DNA from: Eimeria necatrix
Taxonomy: Eukaryota; Apicomplexa; Conoidasida; Eucoccidiorida; Eimeriidae
Assembly (NCBI RefSeq): GCF_000499385.1
Contig: NW_013654793.1
Span: 1-31,272 of the forward strand
DNA: 31,272 nucleotides
Reading direction: 5' to 3'
Shown here: piece after piece, positions 9,614 to 26,986 of the stretch
Numbering within the stretch: position 1 is the stretch's first letter
How the letters are laid out: the number at the start of each line of letters is the position of its first letter
Position numbers and translations under genes: made by a program
Notes under the pieces: model-generated
The model's input: only the letters and a program-made list of their open reading frames with translations
Told to the model about the DNA's origin: nothing
Database searches by the model: none

Positions 9614-10199
9614 CTGCCCCGAGAACGCGTTGGGCACGTAAGCCGCAAAGCCTCTGCTGCCAGCAGCAAACACTTGTGGGTACGCGGGGGGGGCCCCCTG
9701 CGGCAGTGCCCACGTGGGGGGGCCCCCTGGGGGCCCCTGGGGCCCCACAAACCCTAGGGGGGCCCCCTGGGGGGCCCCCTGGGGGGCCCCCTGGGGGGCC
9801 CCCTGGGGGCCCCCCTGGGGGGCCCCCTGGGGGGCCCCCTGGGGGCCCCCGTAGAAGACAGAAGGCGCAGCCACGAGGGGGGGCTCGCTGCAGTGTACAG
9901 ACACCCCGTGAGCCGCGTGCGGCAGCGCATGCATGTGGGCGGGGGGCCCCTGCTGCAGCTGCTGCAGCTGCTGCAGCTGCTGCAGCTGCTGTAGCTGCTG
10001 CAGCTGCTGCAGCTGCTGCAGCTGCTGCAGCTGCTGCAGCTGCTGCAGCTTTGCTGCAGAATAAACAATTGGCTGGTCTGCGGGGGGGTGGTAGTGGAGA
10101 GCAGCACTTCTCTGTCTTTGCTGTTCTTCCTCCAAGTCCTCAGCATAAGAGGTGAAGTGCATGCGGTCGCAACTGCCTGCTGCTGCTGCTGCTGCTGCT

Positions 10200-10231
<32 letters not shown>

Positions 10232-11219
10232 TTCTGCAGCAGCTTCCTGGCGGTCCCCCCGCGGCCGCCCACTGGCCGCGTACAGCTCGCCGTAGGGATG
10301 GCCGTAGGGCGGCCAGTAGTACCCTTGGGGCCCCTGGGGGCCCCCCGGGGGCCCCTGGGGGCCCCCGGGGGGCCCCCGGGGGGCCCCCGGGGGCCCCTGG
10401 GGGCCCCCCGGGGGCCCCTGGGGGCCCCCCAGGGGCCCCTGCGAGCCGCAGGGAGTGGAGGGGGGGAAGGGCCAGTAGAGGGCCTCCTGGGCCTCGCGGA
10501 CTCTGCCGAATTTCCGCTTTTGAACTTCTCGAAAACTCTCAAACTCCGACTCCGACTCTGTCGCCAAAAAGGAAGTTCTTTCCGGCCCCTCGGGGCCTCC
10601 GCTCTCCCCCCCAACTCCCCCCCCGAACTCCCCCGGGGCCCCCAGGGGGGCCCCCAGGGGGGGCCCCCCGGGGGCCCCCCCGGGGGCCCCCCCCGGGGGG
10701 CCCCCNNNNNNNNNNNNNNNNNNNNNNNNNNNNNNNNNNNNNNNNNNNNNNNNNNNNNNNNNNNNNNNNNNNNNNNNNNNNNNNNNNNNNNNNNNNNNNN
10801 NNNNNCGGGGGCCCCCCCCGGGGGGCCCCCAGGGGGGCCCCCCGGGGGGCCCCCGGGGGGGCCCCCCTCAGATAAATAGCTGGCAGCTATGGCGCTGGGG
10901 TCCCGGGCCCCTCCCTTCGAACTTTTGTTTTGTTCGAGAGAAAGCAAACTCCACCACCAGCTACTCTGAGAAGAGGGGCCCCTGCTGGGGGCCCCCGAGG
11001 CCTCGGGGGCCCCAGGGGCCCCGGGGGCCCCCGAGGCCCCGGGGGCCCCAGGGGCCCCGTAAGGGGCCCCGTATGGGGCCCCATAGGGGGCCCCATAGGG
11101 GGCCCCATAGGGGGCCCCATAGGGGGCCCCTGCGGGGCTAGAGAAGCCCCTGGAGTCTCCAAAGGGTTGGCGGCTGTCGTGGGGCCCCACAAGCTGCGGG
11201 GGCTCTCCAGAAAGCTGCG

Positions 11220-11252
<33 letters not shown>

Positions 11253-11393
11253 CTTGCTGCAGCTGCGGGGCTTCGGGAGGCCCCCTGCTGCTGCGGCTTC
11301 CTGCTTCCTGCTGCTGTTGTGCTGCAGCCGGATCTGCCCCGCCGGGAGTCTCGGCGGACTGCGTTGCTGCTTCCTCCCTGCTGCTGCTGCTGC

Positions 11394-11432
<39 letters not shown>

Positions 11433-11533
11433 GACGAATGCCCGCTTGCTCTGCGAGCTGCGCTATGCCTTCCAGCAGCCGTCTGTACACTTGAGGGCCT
11501 CCCAGCCAACCTTTCTGCTGCTCTGCCTCAGCA

Positions 11534-11565
<32 letters not shown>

Positions 11566-11662
11566 GTCTTTTTCTTTTTGCTGCTGCTTAGCTGCCTCCT
11601 CCTTGAACGCGAAGTCAACCGTGTCTGCAGACGCACCGTCTGCTGCTGCTGCTGCTGCTGCG

Positions 11663-11697
<35 letters not shown>

Positions 11698-11836
11698 AGC
11701 TTCTCGCGGCGACGCTGCAGCAGAGCCCGTTGCTGCAGCCGAGCTGTCCATACACCTCAGCACTCCCGTGCCTTCTTCCTCTGCTGCTGCACTTCCCCCC
11801 AAACTCTGCAGCGAGGGGAACCAGCCCTCGGGGTAC

Positions 11837-11892
<56 letters not shown>

Positions 11893-11980
11893 GTGTGTTT
11901 CTTCACCGCCAGGGGCTGGGGCTGGGAGGGGCTCTGCTGCTGCCTTCTCGGCGGAGTCTTTCGAAGAAGTGCTGCATGCG

Positions 11981-12029
<49 letters not shown>

Positions 12030-12133
12030 GCTGCAGCGGACCTCCCGGCTCCGCGTGGACCAGTGGTCCACTGGTCAGTCCATTCCCCAGCGATTTGTTT
12101 CTCCTCATTCCCCGGGAGAAGTCCTCGCTGCGA

Positions 12134-12172
<39 letters not shown>

Positions 12173-12447
12173 CTGCGGGAGCCCCTGGCAGCTCTGCTGC
12201 TGCCGCAGCTGCTGCTCCTGCCTTTGCCGCTGCTGCCCGCGGCCGCCCCTGCTGCTGCTGCTGCTGCTGCTGCTGCTTCAGCAGCAGCAGCATCGCTCAC
12301 CACCCCCACCCGCTTCAGCAATCCCATAAACCTGTCAGCTCCTTTTGCCAAACTCATTCGACTTTCTTTATTTTTTATTTTTCTGCTGAGGCTCAGCTCG
12401 CGGGTTTTGCGAAACCGCCGCCACAGCGGCGGCTGCTCCGCCCCCCC

Positions 12448-12503
<56 letters not shown>

Positions 12504-12649
12504 ACGAGGAAGGCGAGGACCTCATGGCCTGCAGAACTCCAGACCTTTTCTTTCGCTCGCTGCTCAGCTCGCTGGCAGACGGGGCGAGCGAGGGGTGGCT
12601 TGAAGCTGCTACGGAGCCAGGCGGGCTCGCAGCAGCAGCAGCAGCAGCA

Positions 12650-12693
<44 letters not shown>

Positions 12694-12814
12694 AGGAGCT
12701 GCGGCACCGGTCGCAGCAGCAGCTGCTGCGGCGGGAGGGGCTCCAGCGTCGGCACCAGCAGCGTCAGCAGCAACAGCGTCGGCTGCTGCGGAAGGAGCAG
12801 CAGCACCAGCGCCG

Positions 12815-12846
<32 letters not shown>

Positions 12847-13165
12847 AGACACATCTTCCTGCTGCGGAGATTTAGCTGTTTGAAATGCAGAAAACAAATA
12901 AGAGAAAAAGGACCGGGAAGGCTTCGGCGGGCTGGGGGGTTCCGCCGGCTCCTGCTCTTTGGTGTCTGCAGATGCTTCTGCTGCTGCTGCTGCTGCTGCA
13001 GCAGAGGGAGCAGCAGCAGCAGCTGCTGCTGCTGCTCTGCTGAGACCTTCTTCTGCTGCTGATTTGTCCGCCGCAGCAATGCCAGCTTCGACAGCAGCAA
13101 ATTCGAGCTCTTCGAAACTTACGGAACTGCCCGGGGCCGAGACAGTCCATCCTTGATGAATTTGG

Positions 13166-13224
<59 letters not shown>

Positions 13225-13410
13225 CTGCCGCTGCTGCTGCTGCTGCTGCTCCTTCTGGGCGTCCGCAGGGGCTGCGGGCGCGTGCATGTGTGCCGCCGCC
13301 TGGAGGGCTTGGGGCGCGTCTGCAGCAGGTGCTGCAGCTGCTGCTGCAGCTGCTGCAGCACCTGCTGCAGCAGCAGCAGCAGCAGCAAGGGGCTCGTTCT
13401 GCTGCGACAT
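9491..13410 (-). CDS. Low-complexity Ala/Gln/Gly-Pro-rich protein, function unrecognised, interrupted by assembly gap
   Basis: The first ATG in the open frame is at 13410 (MSQQNEPL). Non-repeat islands include WTVSAPGSSVSFEELEFAAV, PSRSFFSYLFSAFQTAKS, a basic stretch RKTRELSLSRKIKNKES followed by RFMGLLKRVGVVSD, and GGPQVYRRLLEGIAQLAEQA; then come (GAPY)n and GPPGG repeats. About 868 residues precede the 100-N gap (10706-10805). Past the gap the natural-looking frame is shifted by one: it is open without a stop from the gap to TGA at 9491 and contains ESEFESFREVQKRKFGRV, YYWPPYGHPYGELYAAS and DRMHFTSYAEDLEEEQQRQR, about 404 residues. The gap length is probably a placeholder, so the shift may be an artefact. 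The protein is likely mostly disordered; the basic island could be a nuclear signal or a phosphosite region, which is inference. No domain was recognised. Confidence 0.5.
9746..9860. repeat. GGGGGGCCCCCT tandem repeat
   Basis: G/C-only tandem units of 12-15 bp that encode Gly-Ala-Pro-Gln-type repeats in the minus-strand low-complexity gene. The unit is self-complementary (GGGGCCCC). Confidence 0.9.
9954..10051. repeat. (CTGCAG)n / (CAGCTG)n hexamer array
   Basis: About 16 units of GCTGCA, with one GTA variant, encode (LQQ)n on the minus strand within the low-complexity gene. Each hexamer is palindromic. Confidence 0.9.
10706..10805. other. Assembly gap (100 N)
   Basis: Exactly 100 Ns, the usual placeholder for a gap of unknown size, flanked on both sides by GGGGGCCCCC tracts. 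The true sequence is probably more of the same G/C repeat. It breaks the minus-strand low-complexity gene. Confidence 0.98.
11050..11130. repeat. 18-bp GGGGCCCCATAGGG repeat encoding GAPY repeats
   Basis: Six tandem units of GGGGGCCCCATAGG type read (GAPYGAP)n on the minus strand. Confidence 0.88.
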
Positions 13411-13705
13411 CGAGCTGCTGGCTGAGGAAGTGTTCTCAATTGCACAAACTAATAATGAACTGCTGGAAGAGGCCGCGGACTTGTGCTGAAAGCTGCCGCC
13501 GCGAGCTGTACATACACCCCAAAGTGCACACCGCGGAAGCCCCACAAGTCCACTAAAGAGGCATTTGCATTAAAATTAATTTTCTTTTTTATTTAATTAT
13601 AAATCAATTTTAATTCAATTTGAATTAACAATGGCAAGACAGAAAACGCAGAAACAGAGGAGAAAAAGAAGTCCAGACAAGTCGGCAGCAGCCCGCTGCA
13701 GTGAA

Positions 13706-13708
13706 CGT

Positions 13709-13744
<36 letters not shown>

Positions 13745-14740
13745 CGGAGCGGCAGCAGCAGCAGCAGATCGAGCAGCAGCAGCAGCAACAGCAGACTGAA
13801 CAGCAGCAGCAGACTGAGTAGCAGCAGCAGCAGCAGACTGACTAGCAGCAACACACTGAGCAGCAGCATCAGCAGACTGAGCAGCAGCAGCACCAGCACT
13901 AATAGTAGCAGCAACAGCAGACTGAGCAGCAGCAGCAGCAGCAGAGTGAGCAGCGGTAGCAGCAGCAGATTGAGCACCAGAAGCAAGAGCAAACTGTGGA
14001 GCAGCAGCAGCAGACTGACCAGCAGCAGCAGCAGCAGCAGCAGAGGCACCAGACGGAGCACCAGCAGCAGATTAGGCAGCAGCAGCAGCAGCAACAGCAA
14101 ACTGAGCAGTTGCACCAGACTGAGCAGCAGCAGCAGACTGAAGAGCAGCAGCAGCAGACTGAGCAAAAGCAGCAGCAGACTGGGCAGCAGCAGCAGACTG
14201 GGCAGCAGCAGCAGCAGCAGCACCAACAGACTGAGCAGAAGAAGCAGCAGCAGACTAAGCATTATCAGAAGCAGCACTAGATGAGTAGCAGCAGCAGCAG
14301 CAAACTGATCAGCAGCAGCAGCAGCAGACTGAGCAGCAGCAGAAGCAGCAAACTGACTAGCAACAGCAGCAGCAGCAGCAGACTGAGTAGCAGCAGCAGC
14401 AGACTGAGCAGCAGCAGAAGCAGCAGCAGACTAAGCAGCAGCAGAAGCAGCAGCAGACTGAGCAGCAGCAGCAGTAGCAGACTGAGCAGCAGCAGCAGCA
14501 GCAGACTGAGCAGCAGCAGCAGCAGCTGACTGAGCAGCAGCAGCAGCAGCAGCAGACTGAGCAGCAGCAGCAGCAGCAGCGGCAGCAAACTGAGCAGCAG
14601 CAGCAGCAGCAGCAGCAGACTGAGGAGCAGGAGCAGTAGCAGCAGCAGACTGAGCAGCAGCAGCAGTAGCAGCGGCAGACTAAGCAGCATCGGCAGTAGC
14701 AGCAGCAGACTGAGCAGCAGCAGCAGCAGCAGCAGCAGCG
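13706..14740. repeat. Minisatellite block A, (CAG)nACTGAG
   Basis: Dozens of units of GACTGAG plus 3-9 CAG triplets with scattered substitutions (AGAAGC, AACAGC, GGCAGC). Unit lengths are multiples of three, so five frames stay open; the sixth always hits TGA in GACTGA. Confidence 0.95.
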
Positions 14741-15012
14741 AGGCTGCAAATACACTCAGCGTGTCTCCGGCAGCATCACGAAAGCAGAGAAGCAAGAAAA
14801 GCCAGAAGCAGCAGCAGCAGCAGCCCCCGGAAAGCAGCAAGGAGAGCAGCAGCAGCAGCTGCTGCTGCTGCTGCTGCTGCTGCTGCACCGAACAGCAGCA
14901 AAAGACAAAAACTAAAAAGCTGCTGACCTGAAGGGGCCCCCCGGGGGGCCCCCACAGGCTCCCCAGAGCCCCAGTGCTGCAGCCGGCCTGCTGGCAGCCG
15001 CCGCCGCGAGGC

Positions 15013-15056
<44 letters not shown>

Positions 15057-15339
15057 CCCCTCTTTTGCCCCAGCTGTTGAAGTACTTCACCACTGTCGAA
15101 AGCACGGAGGCTGCAGACACACAACAAGCAGCAGCAGCAACGCAGCTGCAGCAGCAGCAGAGGCAGCAACGCAGCAGCAGCAGCGCAGCAGCAGCGCCGC
15201 GCGGGCGCAGGGCCCTCAGCAGCAAAAGGAACAGCAGCAGCAACGCGCAGCAGCAGCAAACGGCCGTGGGGCTCCTAAAGTGCAGCCTTTGGGCCCGAGA
15301 ACCAGCAGCGGAGGCTGCAGCAGCAGCACCAGCAGCAGC

Positions 15340-15564
15340 AGCAGCAGACTGAGCAGCAGCAGCAGCAGCAGCAGCAGCAGACTGAGCACCAGCAGCAGCA
15401 GCAGACTGAGCAGCAGCAGCAGACTGAGCAGCAGCAGCAGCAGCAGCAGACTGAGCAGCAGCAGCAGCAGCAGCAGCAGACTGAGCACCAGCAGCAGCAG
15501 CAGCAGCAGCAGACTCAGCAGCAGCAGCAGCAGCAGCAGACTGAGCACCAGCAGCAGCAGACTG

Positions 15565-15596
<32 letters not shown>

Positions 15597-16262
15597 ACTG
15601 AGCATCAGCAGCAGCAGCAGCAGCAGCAGACTGAGCAGCAGCAGCAGCAGCAGCAGCAGACTGAGCAGCAGCAGCAGCAGCAGCAGCAGACTGAGCACCA
15701 GCAGCAGCAGCAGCAGCAGCAGACTGAGCAGCAGCAGCAGCAGCAGCAGCAGGCTGAGCACCAGCAGCAGCAGCAGCAGCAGACTGAGCACCAGCAGCAG
15801 CAGCAGCAGCAGACTGAGCACCAGCAGCAGCAGCAGACTGAGCACCAGCAGCAGCAGCAGCAGACTTAGCAGCAGCAACAGCAGCAGCAGACTGAGCAGC
15901 AGCAGCAGCAGCAGCAGCAGCAGACTGAGCAGCAGCAGCAGCAGCAGCAGCAGCAGACTGAGCAGCAGCAGCAGCAGCAGCAGCAGCAGACTCAGCAGCA
16001 GCAGCAGCAGCAGCAGACTCAGCATCAGCAGCAGCAGCAGCAGACTGAGCACCACCAGCAGCAGCAGCAGACTGAGCACCAGCAGCAGCAGCAGCAGACT
16101 GTGCACCAGCAGCAGCAGACTGAGCAGCAGCAGCAGCAGCAGCAGAAGACTGAGCAGCAGCAGCAGCAGCAGCAGACTGAGCACCAGCAGCAGCAGCAGC
16201 AGACTGAGCACCAGCAGCAGCAGCAGCAGACTGAGCAGCAGCAGCAGCAGCAGCAGCAGCGG
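15340..16262. repeat. Minisatellite block B, (CAG)nACTGAG(CAC)
   Basis: More homogeneous than block A: about 36 units, many with ACTGAGCACCAG in place of ACTGAGCAGCAG. One unit carries ACTTAG (about 15863), which puts a stop in the QTEQ frame but leaves the minus-strand AQSA frame open. Confidence 0.95.
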
Positions 16263-16367
16263 GAGCGCTGCTGCAGAAGGAAAACTGCTGGCGCGAGCCC
16301 AAAAGGCGCAAAAGGAGCAGCAGAAGAAGAGGCAGCCAACGGAAAAGAAAAAGAAAAAGAAGGAAAG

Positions 16368-16413
<46 letters not shown>

Positions 16414-16452
16414 TAAAAATAAAAATAAAAATAAAAATAAAAAAAAACTCAC

Positions 16453-22117
<5,665 letters not shown>

Positions 22118-23642
22118 TTCTTTTTGAAGAGATCTTCAGTCTCCAACATCGGAAAGCCAGCAGGGGGCTGCGGAGAGCTGCAGCATCCGGGCGGCTTGGC
22201 AGCAACCGCGCAGCAAGGCTGGGCTCCTGCGCGCAGCCAGCATATTCAACATGCAACCTGCGGGATCAGCGGCTTTAATTCGCCTCTTTTGGCATTTGCG
22301 TTGGAGAAATAAATGCCAAACAAACTCGGAAACCGGCCAGTCGAACGCAGGGGGCCCGAAACGCAGCCGCGGCGGGCTTGTTCAGCTTTCCGTGGTAAGC
22401 TGCAGCAGCTGAAATCCGCGGCAGTCCAGCCCTCCGCGGCGCCGCCAAGAACAGAATTCGCGGATTAAATCGAAGCAATTCAAAAGAAAACTTGATCGCC
22501 AGTCACCAGCATGCAAGAGATGGTCGAGGCTTCCCATCTTTGCTCCCCGTGGGCCGCTGGCGACAGCCGCGCGGTCGCGTGCACAGCTTTCGCGGATTCC
22601 GCAAACAGAAGCCTCCAGGGAAGCCCCGAAAAGCCCCACTTTATTCAGAAGGAATTTATTTTCCTTCGCAGAAGGTCAGGAAAAGTGGTGCCTCGGGGAA
22701 GCACAGAACAGCCGGCGCCGCACACTCCCGATGTGGAAAGCCGCCTGCGCCCGTCGACACTGCGCTTGGCGCCCCTTTTTTGCTCCTTTTCTTCGGAGTT
22801 TTTCCCCGCAACAATTCCATTTCTGCTTTGCTGAAGAAAGGGAAAGAGATAAACCCTTTTGCGGGCTTAATCTGACAGGCGGCAGGCAAGTTGCACTGCA
22901 GATCCACTGGCTCTGCCAAACGCGCTGCGGAGCCCGCACAAACGAAAGGCTTGGCTTTCCAAGTTTGTGGCGAATTCGAAAAGCCTAATCAATAGCCGCG
23001 AGATACGGGAAAGACACTGCGCTGCGCGCAGCAGCACTTGTGCTTCTCGCGGCTTGCATCTGCCGGCGGAAGCAAAACTGCTGCAGCAGAACTTCGCGAA
23101 TTATCCTGGAAAACAGGCCGAGACGCGAAGGCCAGTTAGTGTTTGTTTTTTTGAAGTGTTCTGCATGCAAAAAGAAGCAAAACGAGGGGCAGCAGTCGCC
23201 AGCTATTCGCGCGAGCTCCTGCGGGCAGGCGCAGCTGCACCAATTATTCAATTCTTTCCACTCAGGCCCTTCTTCTGAATTAATTCATTATTTCCTGGCT
23301 GCAGCTTTCACAAATAAAGCCCTTAAAAGCTCCTTAGCACTTCTTGGCTGCCAAAACTGCAGCAGGGGGCCCCATAGAAAAAGTGGAAAGAGGAGCTTCC
23401 CACCTCTCCAGCCCTGGCTAGAGCCTCTATTTCAGTGCTGTTTATAAATATTTGCATTTTCTGGAAATATATTTGCAAGTTTAAGGCCAGTAAACTCCCT
23501 CGAAGCACTCCGAAAGCTCTGTAGGCGACACGAAAGACAAATTCGAACTTCGGAGTTTCACAGAATCCCACGAAGTCCTGCTGCTGCTAAATAGACCCAA
23601 CTCGTTGAGAGAAACCCGCAGGGGCCTCCTGACTTCGAAAAT

Positions 23643-23780
23643 AATTGCTGCTGATGGAAGATCTTGCAGCTGCTGCTGAAGCAGCAAGTGCTGCTAATGG
23701 AAGTTCTTGCAGCTGCTGCTGAAGCAGTAATTGCTGCTGATGGAAGTTCTTGCAGCTGCTGCTGAAGCAGCAGCAGCAGA
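23643..23780. repeat. 43-bp tandem repeat, three units
   Basis: The word GGAAG recurs at 23656, 23699 and 23742. Units read AATTGCTGCTGATGGAAGTT followed by CTTGCAGCTGCTGCTGAAGC, with a few substitutions. Confidence 0.9.
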
Positions 23781-24278
23781 ACAGTGCCTCTGTTGAAGAA
23801 AGGCAGCAAATATAAAAGCCATTGGGCCTTTTTGGCCTTTAAATGGAACAAAAGATCTTCCAGTTCAAGAGATCAGCTCGGAGAACTTGCAGCAACGCTC
23901 GTTCAGCTTTTGCTGCAGGCGAGTGCCGCTGCAGCAGCAGAAATCTCTAAAAAGACTTCAGAATTGAAAACACTTTTGAATTTGCTTTTGAATTTGATCT
24001 TTTGCTCAGCGAGGGCCGCAGAAACGAAGGCAAAGCAGCCAGAATTTGTTCTTGAACTCATTCTTGTGCTAAGTCCGGGGCAGCCAAGCCAGACTTTCAA
24101 TTGAAAAAGATGCAAAACAACAAAATAAATGTAAAGAGGACTCTTCAAGTTTATTTCGTTGCATAAATTAATGCTGCTGCGCTTCATCTCACTAAATGTG
24201 TCTTGGCAATTCATCTTTTCTTGAATATTCTGCATGCACGTTCAGCTAGACTTCACTGCTTTCCAGTGGCTCTATAGA

Positions 24279-24325
24279 AGTTATTATATTTATTTAAAAA
24301 CTGTTTTTAAATAAATATAATAACT
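24279..24325. repeat. Perfect AT-rich inverted repeat, 23-bp arms, 1-nt spacer
   Basis: Bases 24279-24301 are the exact reverse complement of 24303-24325, around T24302. The arms begin AGTTATTATATTTATTTAAA. It lies in intergenic DNA with no adjoining U-run or gene end, so a terminator role is not indicated. Confidence 0.93.
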
Positions 24326-24657
24326 GAGTTTGTGCACTCTCGAACTTGAATTCAAGATCGAGCAGAACCCCCCGTTTCGCCTTCGTTCAAATTTGTTGAA
24401 TTTGCTTTCCGTTTGAAGTTTTTGCAGCTGCAGCGCTGCAGCTCACTCCAAGTGAAGCAGCAAAACGCAGCAGCAGCAAGAAAAAGAAAAAGAGGAAAAG
24501 AAAGTTGCTGATCACCTAAAAAGAAGCAGCTTTCCCCCTCTGTCTTCTCGACTGCAGCAGATCCGAGCAGCACTTGGCGCATTTCCCGTGGCATTTGAAG
24601 AGCAAAAACCTCTTTGGAATTCTTTTTTTGCATTTGCAACAATTCGGGGGTCTTAAA

Positions 24658-24692
<35 letters not shown>

Positions 24693-25041
24693 AGCTGCTG
24701 AAGAAACGAAAACGGGAAATGCAAATAAGATCCACTTCCCTGGGAGCAGCGGGAGGCCCGAAGTGGCGAAGCAGCAGCAGCAGCAGCAAGCTCTTGAGAA
24801 TCTCAGATGGATTTATTCTTTTTTATTTATTTATCAATAAAAAACTCAAAATAAACAAAACAAAGGTCTGGCTGCAGCTGCTGCTGCAGCTGCTGCTGCA
24901 GCAAGACAAACAATACTGTGCACGCGCAGCTGCTCCCCAGCCTTCTCCAGCCCCACTCCCTGCTGCTGCCCTGCTGCTGCTTCTGCTGCTCCTTCTGTCG
25001 CAGACTCTTCTCCTGTTGCTGCTCTTGTTGCTGCTGCTGCC

Positions 25042-25076
25042 TCAGTTGTTGTTGGCGCCGCCGCTGCTGCCGCTGC

Positions 25077-25127
<51 letters not shown>

Positions 25128-25267
25128 GCTGGCTGTCTTCCCCCGTAGACTGCGCAGCCTGCGCCCCTGCTGCTTGTTCTGCTTGAGTCCTGGAGACTTC
25201 AATTTGAATAACTCGAGTGAGAACTGCTGGGGCGAATTCAACGAGCTGTTCGCAGAGTTTCTGCGCC

Positions 25268-25310
<43 letters not shown>

Positions 25311-26224
25311 TTGCTGTTGCTGCTGTTGCGTTTTCGCTGGCAGCAAATATGATGGCCTCGATTATGAGCTTCTCGTGAAGGGCTCTGGGGCCCTGCGCAG
25401 CTGCTGCCAAGTCGGCCGTGCTGCTGCGGTGGCGCAGCAGCTGCTGCTGCTGCTCCTGCTGCTGCTGCTGCTGCTGCTGCTTGCAGCGGCGCTGCTGCTC
25501 CCGTATCAGCTCCTGCACCCGCGAAGGCCGCCTCAGCAAACTCTGAGCAGCAAATTAAAAAATAAATTTCAAATAAAACTCAAAAGCCTAAAAAGGCAAA
25601 TATTGATAATGGTTTATGCACTACACACCCACACTTTTGCTGCTTCTGCGTAGTCTGCTGCTGCTGCTGCTGCTGCTGCAGCTGCTGCTGCTGCTGCAGC
25701 ACGACGCAGCTGTGCTGCTGCTTCAGCGCTTTTCTTGAAGCTTCTAAATGCCATTTTAAAAGCAAAAGGCCAAAGGCCACTTAATTTAAAACTTTGAAAT
25801 AAATTAAAAGAGAGATTTAAAGAATAAAAATGATTAAAAAAAAGATTTAAAAATAAAAAGGATTTTAAAAATAAAAAAGATTTGAAGAACTGCATAGAAG
25901 CAGCAGATAAATCAAATTAAGAAATTAAATGAAGAATTAATAAGCATTTCTTAAGTTGAATTAAATGAAATTGATAATTGGGATTTAATTTATTCAAAGA
26001 AGTCTTGAATAGATTTAATGCAGAAATAAATAAAACAAAAGAAACTGCAGCAGCAGCGCAGCAGCAGCACAGCAGCAGCGCAGCAGCAGCACAGCAGCAG
26101 CGCAGCAGCAGCAGCGCAGCAGCAGCACAGCAGCAGCGCAGCAGCAGCAGCGCAGCAGCAGCGCCCACCTCGTCCTGGCCCTCGCCGTCGGCGCGCTTAT
26201 CGCTAGCAGCAGCAGCAGCAGGAT

Positions 26225-26256
<32 letters not shown>

Positions 26257-26672
26257 TGAGGGGCCTCTTTTGCTGCTGCTTCTGTTTCCTCTTTGACCAT
26301 TTCCAAAACAGCTTCAGCAAATGCTGCAGCAACTGGCAGCACTTCAGCAGCAGCAGCAAAAGAGAGGCCCTTGAGGAAGCAAGCTGCGAGGCCTTTGGCC
26401 ACTTCGGGGTTGCCTGCGAAGAGCAGCAGCAAAAGATTAATTGCAGTTCTTTGCATGCAAAGATTTATCAAAAGAAATGCAGCATTTGTTCAAATCCGTC
26501 GCAAAAATAAATACAAATAAATATAAATAAATATAAATAAATATAAATAAATATAAATAAATATAAATGCAGCGTCATCTGAGCGCCCTCGCCTGCTGCT
26601 GCAGCACGCCCGGTGTACGTACACCCGGACTGCTGCTGCTGCTGCTGCGGCTGCTGCTGCTGCTGGTGCTGG

Positions 26673-26717
<45 letters not shown>

Positions 26718-26947
26718 CTCACTGGACTTGCGCAGCAGCACGGGCATCAGCAGCAGGGGCTCCTTCTCCGCCAGCCGCAGCAAGAAGTTGCCCCCGCCTT
26801 GTTCTGCAGGGCGAAGGGCAAAAGCCAAAAAGGCCCTTAGCAGCTTTTTGCCTTCTTGGCTGTGCAGCAGCAGCTGCACGACGCGGCTGCCGTGGCGCTC
26901 GAGCAGCAGCTGGCACACGCGCTGCTGCTGCGTCGGCTTCCCCGCCC

Positions 26948-26986
<39 letters not shown>

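Larger units (their letters stand above)
13411..16452. other. Gene-poor stretch dominated by (CAG)nACTGAG minisatellite
   Basis: This lies between the start of the low-complexity gene and the last supported exon of the kinase. An AT-rich patch (13556-13630), probably the promoter side of the low-complexity gene, is followed by two minisatellite blocks. The spacer at 14745-15330 contains CTG/CAG inverted tracts and a GGGGCCCC patch. Long frames on both strands (AQSAAAA, LLSLLL and CSVCCC on the minus strand, RLSSSS and QTEQQQ on the plus strand) come from the repeat unit itself. One of them, the 592-codon minus frame 16554-14776, could in principle serve as the kinase C-terminus. Confidence 0.6.
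22118..25041. other. Gene-poor region upstream of kinase
   Basis: This lies between the kinase start and the 3' end of the next minus-strand gene. From 22.2 to 23.5 kb the sequence is unusually free of CAG runs and contains several CCGCGG/TTCGCGGATT-like words, which fits a kinase promoter region but is inference. Short frames on both strands overlap with no motif and no repeat bias, so they are treated as chance. Further right lie the 43-bp repeat, the AT-rich palindrome, a CTG tract (24660-24702), and an inverted CTG/CAG stretch at 24870-24900. The minus frame at 24789-24352 has an exon-like piece (ELLQMQKKNSKEVFALQMPR) but no definable gene. Confidence 0.55.

Noticed and set aside
10930..12504. 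524-codon plus-strand Cys/Leu-rich frame
   Set aside because: It is the antisense of the Ala/Gln repeats of the minus-strand low-complexity gene; Cys runs come from reading CTG arrays as TGC.
13631..14284. Plus-strand Ser/Arg-rich frame starting MARQKTQKQRRKRSP
   Set aside because: It has an ATG, but nearly all of the product is RLSSSS repeat; no motif and no splice support.
13706..16262. CRISPR-like regular array
   Set aside because: There are no unique spacers; units are pure (CAG)n with ACTGAG, variable in length, in a eukaryotic genome.
22492..22875. Plus-strand 127-codon frame in gene-poor DNA
   Set aside because: It overlaps other open frames on both strands, has no recognisable motif, and no supporting splice or start context.
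24352..24789. Minus-strand 145-codon frame with ELLQMQKKNSKEVFALQMPR
   Set aside because: The central piece looks exon-like and is followed by a GTGATC donor, but no partner exon, start or stop could be assigned; the complete four-exon gene ends upstream at 25042.
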